From the NCBI GenBank assembly GCA_946481095.1, contig CAMLML010000009.1, positions 10,769 to 74,768 of the forward strand: a stretch of 64,000 bases of DNA, given 5' to 3'. This stretch comes from an uncultured Cellvibrio sp. GTDB taxonomy: Bacteria > Pseudomonadota > Gammaproteobacteria > Pseudomonadales > Cellvibrionaceae. This document shows, in pieces, positions 63,899-64,000 of this stretch. The notes below the pieces were generated by a model, which saw only the letters and a program-made list of their open reading frames with translations, had not been told where the DNA came from and did no database searches. The position numbers were made by a program, and so were the translations under genes. The first letter of the stretch is position 1, and each line of letters begins with the position of its first letter.

Positions 63899-64000
63899 CC
63901 CACCCTAGCCCTCCCCTTGGCAAGGGGAGGGGACAGATCTCACTCCACAGTAAGTAGGGAGTAAAGTTCCTCCCCCTTGCCAAGGGGGAGGTTAGGAGGG
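63899..64000. repeat. GC-rich double-hairpin dispersed repeat, copy 4 (cut by window end)
   Basis: CCCTCCCCTTGG/CAAGGGGAGGG and CCTCCCCCTTG/CAAGGGGGAGG hairpins flank a centre of about 40 nt. The remainder of 63783-63898 is AT-rich with no gene visible. Confidence 0.75.

Noticed and set aside
63655..64000. Leader peptide or T-box control of leuA
   Set aside because: No leucine-rich short frame or T-box sequence is present; the region is two dispersed repeats and AT-rich spacer.

Overview
The window looks like the chromosome of a polysaccharide-degrading gammaproteobacterium close to Cellvibrio (Cellvibrionaceae). The support is secreted carbohydrate-active enzymes built from a signal peptide, a CBM2 module and long Ser/Arg-rich poly-serine linkers (GH43 arabinanase at 37942-40314; twin CE6-like esterases at 17152-19807). 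The housekeeping genes are also of ordinary gammaproteobacterial type (ntrBC-glnA, trxA-rho, opgGH, thiI, ubiD, the long leuA, fadE). The genus is inferred from architecture and was not checked by a database search.

Layout. 1-7289 (minus): an exopolysaccharide operon read from a WcaJ-type phosphoglycosyltransferase through a GT4 glycosyltransferase, a Wza-like export lipoprotein, a Wzz/GumC-like co-polymerase with a degenerate kinase domain and a Wzx-like flippase, into an acyltransferase cut by the window edge. 7994-9482 (minus): a PhyH dioxygenase coupled to an AraC regulator, divergent from ohr and an exported hydrolase. 11037-13289: a large PLP Orn/Lys/Arg decarboxylase. 13633-15190: an AT-rich two-gene cassette, a small protein joining an RpoD-like sigma region 4 to a ClpX-type zinc finger, followed by a protein with a HEPN-like Rx4H motif. 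This is the strongest candidate for something undescribed. 15233-21090: FdxA ferredoxin, a GGDEF enzyme, twin esterases and a membrane-bound AraC regulator whose periplasmic domain resembles that of the GGDEF protein.

21175-31666: fadE, a chemoreceptor, ntrC-ntrB, a DUF4124 protein, glnA with a readable sigma-54 promoter and two NtrC-like enhancer sites, and a divergent cation/proton antiporter. 31755-37853: a lipoprotein whose ribosome binding site lies in a long hairpin, a LysR regulator, a flavin-dependent halogenase, an unrecognised gene head-to-head with thiI, and a lipoprotein hydrolase. 37942-44136: GH43 arabinanase and opgGH. 44336-52341: hybrid histidine kinase, trxA, rho, ubiD, mscL and an APC permease. 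52379-55353: eutBC with a 103-nt overlap and a divergent zinc amidase with no signal peptide. 55421-63654: a MacA/MacB-like export operon with two perfect palindromes in its promoter region, an LpxR-like outer-membrane protein with a TetR regulator and three copies of a putative operator, and leuA.

No tRNA, rRNA, CRISPR array, insertion sequence or intact prophage was seen. Several GC-rich double-hairpin repeats of one family lie between genes (48.6, 56.5, 63.7 and 63.9 kb).
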